Positions 62,641 to 64,000 of a DNA stretch of 64,000 nt are shown piece by piece. The notes under the pieces are model-generated. The model saw nothing but the letters and a program-made list of their open reading frames with translations, was not told the origin of the DNA and did not search any database. The stretch is from Oceanospirillum sediminis (GTDB lineage Bacteria; Pseudomonadota; Gammaproteobacteria; Pseudomonadales; Halomonadaceae): assembly GCF_014164585.1 (NCBI RefSeq), contig NZ_JACJFM010000001.1, positions 186,001 to 250,000 on the forward strand, given 5' to 3'. Numbering within the stretch: the stretch's first letter is position 1; each line of letters begins with the position of its first letter. The translations under genes and the position numbers were made by a program.

Positions 62641-63897
62641 CTAAATAAAAACAATCGTGAGCAAAGCCAGCACCGCTGACAATACCAGAGGGAAAGTCGC
62701 TCTGACTGCGACTTCACGGCCTCCAATGGCACCTGCCATGCCTCCTTTCAGAACAGAATTCACCGCTGCTGCAATAATAATTCCCAGAACGGCCGTACTC
62801 TCTGCCAACCCATCCCGGCTCATGCCTGACAATGACAGATTAATGGGGTCCACATCCGCCACTCCCGATACCGCAGCCAGAATCAGAATTCCAGCCTCTC
62901 CCAGAATATCCTGTAAAGCGCTGCTCAACAGCAAAATAGCCGCCAGTAATACACCAAACCCCAACGCCGAGGTCAGAGATAAAGGAGAAGATGGCGGAGC
63001 AATATCTTCAGCTACACTCTGATTCCCCTGATACCAGAACCAGAAGGCTGGCAGGTAGATCGTCAGACTGGCAACAAGAACAGGCCACACCAGTAAATGA
63101 ATCAGATTCGGATTGATGACCCCGGCCACCAGCAGAATTCTGGGGAACATGGTCCCACAAGCGAACAGAATACCAGCAGCCAGCAAGGGGCAGGCTTCTC
63201 TGGATTCCCGTCCCATTCTGGAAAATTGCAGTGTTAATGCCGTGGATGACACCAAACCGGCAAACAGGGCTGTCAGCATGATGCCTTTTCTTGCACCAGC
63301 AATTTTCATGGCAAAATAGCCCATAAACGAGATAGCAGCAATCAGTACGACCATCCACCATATCTCATAAGGATTCAGTGCATTCCAGGGGCCCATAGCC
63401 TGATCCGGTAAGATAGGTAACACCACAACAGAAATAATCAGTAGCTCCAGGGCCGCCCAGAGTTCCTTTTTTTCCAACAACCATAACCAGCGATGTAACT
63501 CACCTTTCAGGCTTAATAACACGGTCGTGATAACCGCCATAGCCGATGCTTCTGTCACATAACCCTGCATTACCAGAGCGCCATAACTAAAGGCCAGCAA
63601 AGCAGAAATCAGTGATGTCAGAGAGATATTTTTCTGATTATGGTTGACGAAGTAAGAGGCTGTCAGCGCAACACACAGACCAGAAAATATAACGCCAATC
63701 AGATAAGCTCCGGCCTGCTCTGACAGCATAACGGCTACAGCGCCCAGTAAAGCAATCAGGCCATAGGTCCGCAAACCGGCAATCCGGCTGCCATCTTTCA
63801 GGCTGCGATATTTCCAGCCCCGCTCAACACCAATCAGCAATCCCAGAAACAGAGCTACAGCTAACAACCCCAGGGTATGATTAAATTCAATCTGCAC
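62641..63897 (-). CDS. MgtC/SapB-DUF4010 family membrane protein
   Basis: 418-residue membrane protein: an N-terminal MgtC/SapB-type domain (about 6-130, ALFLGLLIGVERGWKYR and GLRTYGLIALLGAVAV) followed by a DUF4010 domain (about 175-410, SGVADVDPINLS). Function is not known; MgtC relatives affect magnesium stress. GTG 63897 is favoured by AGGA 7 bases upstream over GTG 63942. Bases 63898-64000 contain only its promoter side, with nothing else recognised. Confidence 0.85.
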   Translation of the reverse strand: MQIEFNHTLGLLAVALFLGLLIGVERGWKYRSLKDGSRIAGLRTYGLIALLGAVAVMLSEQAGAYLIGVIFSGLCVALTASYFVNHNQKNISLTSLISALLAFSYGALVMQGYVTEASAMAVITTVLLSLKGELHRWLWLLEKKELWAALELLIISVVVLPILPDQAMGPWNALNPYEIWWMVVLIAAISFMGYFAMKIAGARKGIMLTALFAGLVSSTALTLQFSRMGRESREACPLLAAGILFACGTMFPRILLVAGVINPNLIHLLVWPVLVASLTIYLPAFWFWYQGNQSVAEDIAPPSSPLSLTSALGFGVLLAAILLLSSALQDILGEAGILILAAVSGVADVDPINLSLSGMSRDGLAESTAVLGIIIAAAVNSVLKGGMAGAIGGREVAVRATFPLVLSAVLALLTIVFI

Positions 63898-64000
63898 AGC
63901 AAAATCCTGTCTGAAAAATACCCGGCTCCAGAGTATCTGCACAAAAAAGGAATATCAGAAAAGGTCACACACTGGAACGAAAAGTCGCGTATAAAGAGGC

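Noticed and set aside
1-64000. CRISPR array, insertion sequence, prophage, tRNA or rRNA
   Set aside because: No regularly spaced repeats, transposase, integrase, phage gene or tRNA cloverleaf was noticed in a read-through of both strands; dedicated RNA searches could still find small ncRNAs.

Overview
The window looks like chromosomal DNA of a marine, heterotrophic gammaproteobacterium, most likely an Oceanospirillales relative (Neptuniibacter, Amphritea or Marinobacterium type). This is inferred from TRAP transporters, taurine and choline-sulfate catabolism, a suf operon with its own Rrf2 regulator, an lptF-lptG pair divergent from pepA, and argA. No 16S, rRNA or tRNA gene is present, so the placement rests on gene content only. 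I saw no CRISPR array, insertion sequence or prophage.

Left part (1-26,100): osmolyte and organosulfur metabolism. Two tandem TRAP operons (the first cut by the window edge) have nearly identical large permeases but diverged binding proteins, and are followed by a methylmalonate-semialdehyde dehydrogenase family gene. After a LysE exporter, an Lrp regulator and a small ribbon-helix-helix/basic-peptide pair comes a taurine block on the minus strand (tpa, tauR, tauZ). A choline-O-sulfate block follows: a LysR regulator divergent from choline sulfatase, a choline-type ABC transporter and a SulP transporter. Next is an aldehyde dehydrogenase/TSUP exporter pair resembling safD-safE. No xsc or pta is seen, so taurine is probably used for its nitrogen, with sulfoacetate excreted. 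Similar decamers lie upstream of tpa, tauZ and safE and may be TauR operators. A wrecked LysR gene sits beside safE.

Middle (26,185-41,832): a minus-strand suf operon (sufR-B-C-D-S-T-Rieske) with a structured sufB-sufC spacer, and candidate Fur and Rrf2-type sites upstream. Then argA, small accessory genes (GFA enzyme, P-loop kinase, a divergent NDK-like protein, RDD membrane protein), lptF/lptG and pepA.

42,699-45,380 holds the most novel-looking locus. It has four plus-strand genes: a secreted protein whose mature part is exactly three 34-residue repeats, a second exported protein with the same kind of repeat, a lipoprotein with CsgG-like layout, and a TAXI-like periplasmic protein. A strong hairpin follows the first gene. 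I read this as a possible curli-like fibre secretion system.

Right part (45,457-64,000): pfkA; a six-gene ABC transporter of the glpSTPQUV glycerol type, divergent from an AcoR-like regulator that has lost the sigma-54 contact motif; glutathione-independent formaldehyde dehydrogenase; then small housekeeping and transport genes (DUF1653, EamA, HugZ-like, SelW-like, DHH phosphoesterase, MFS, NsrR-like, MgtC/DUF4010).
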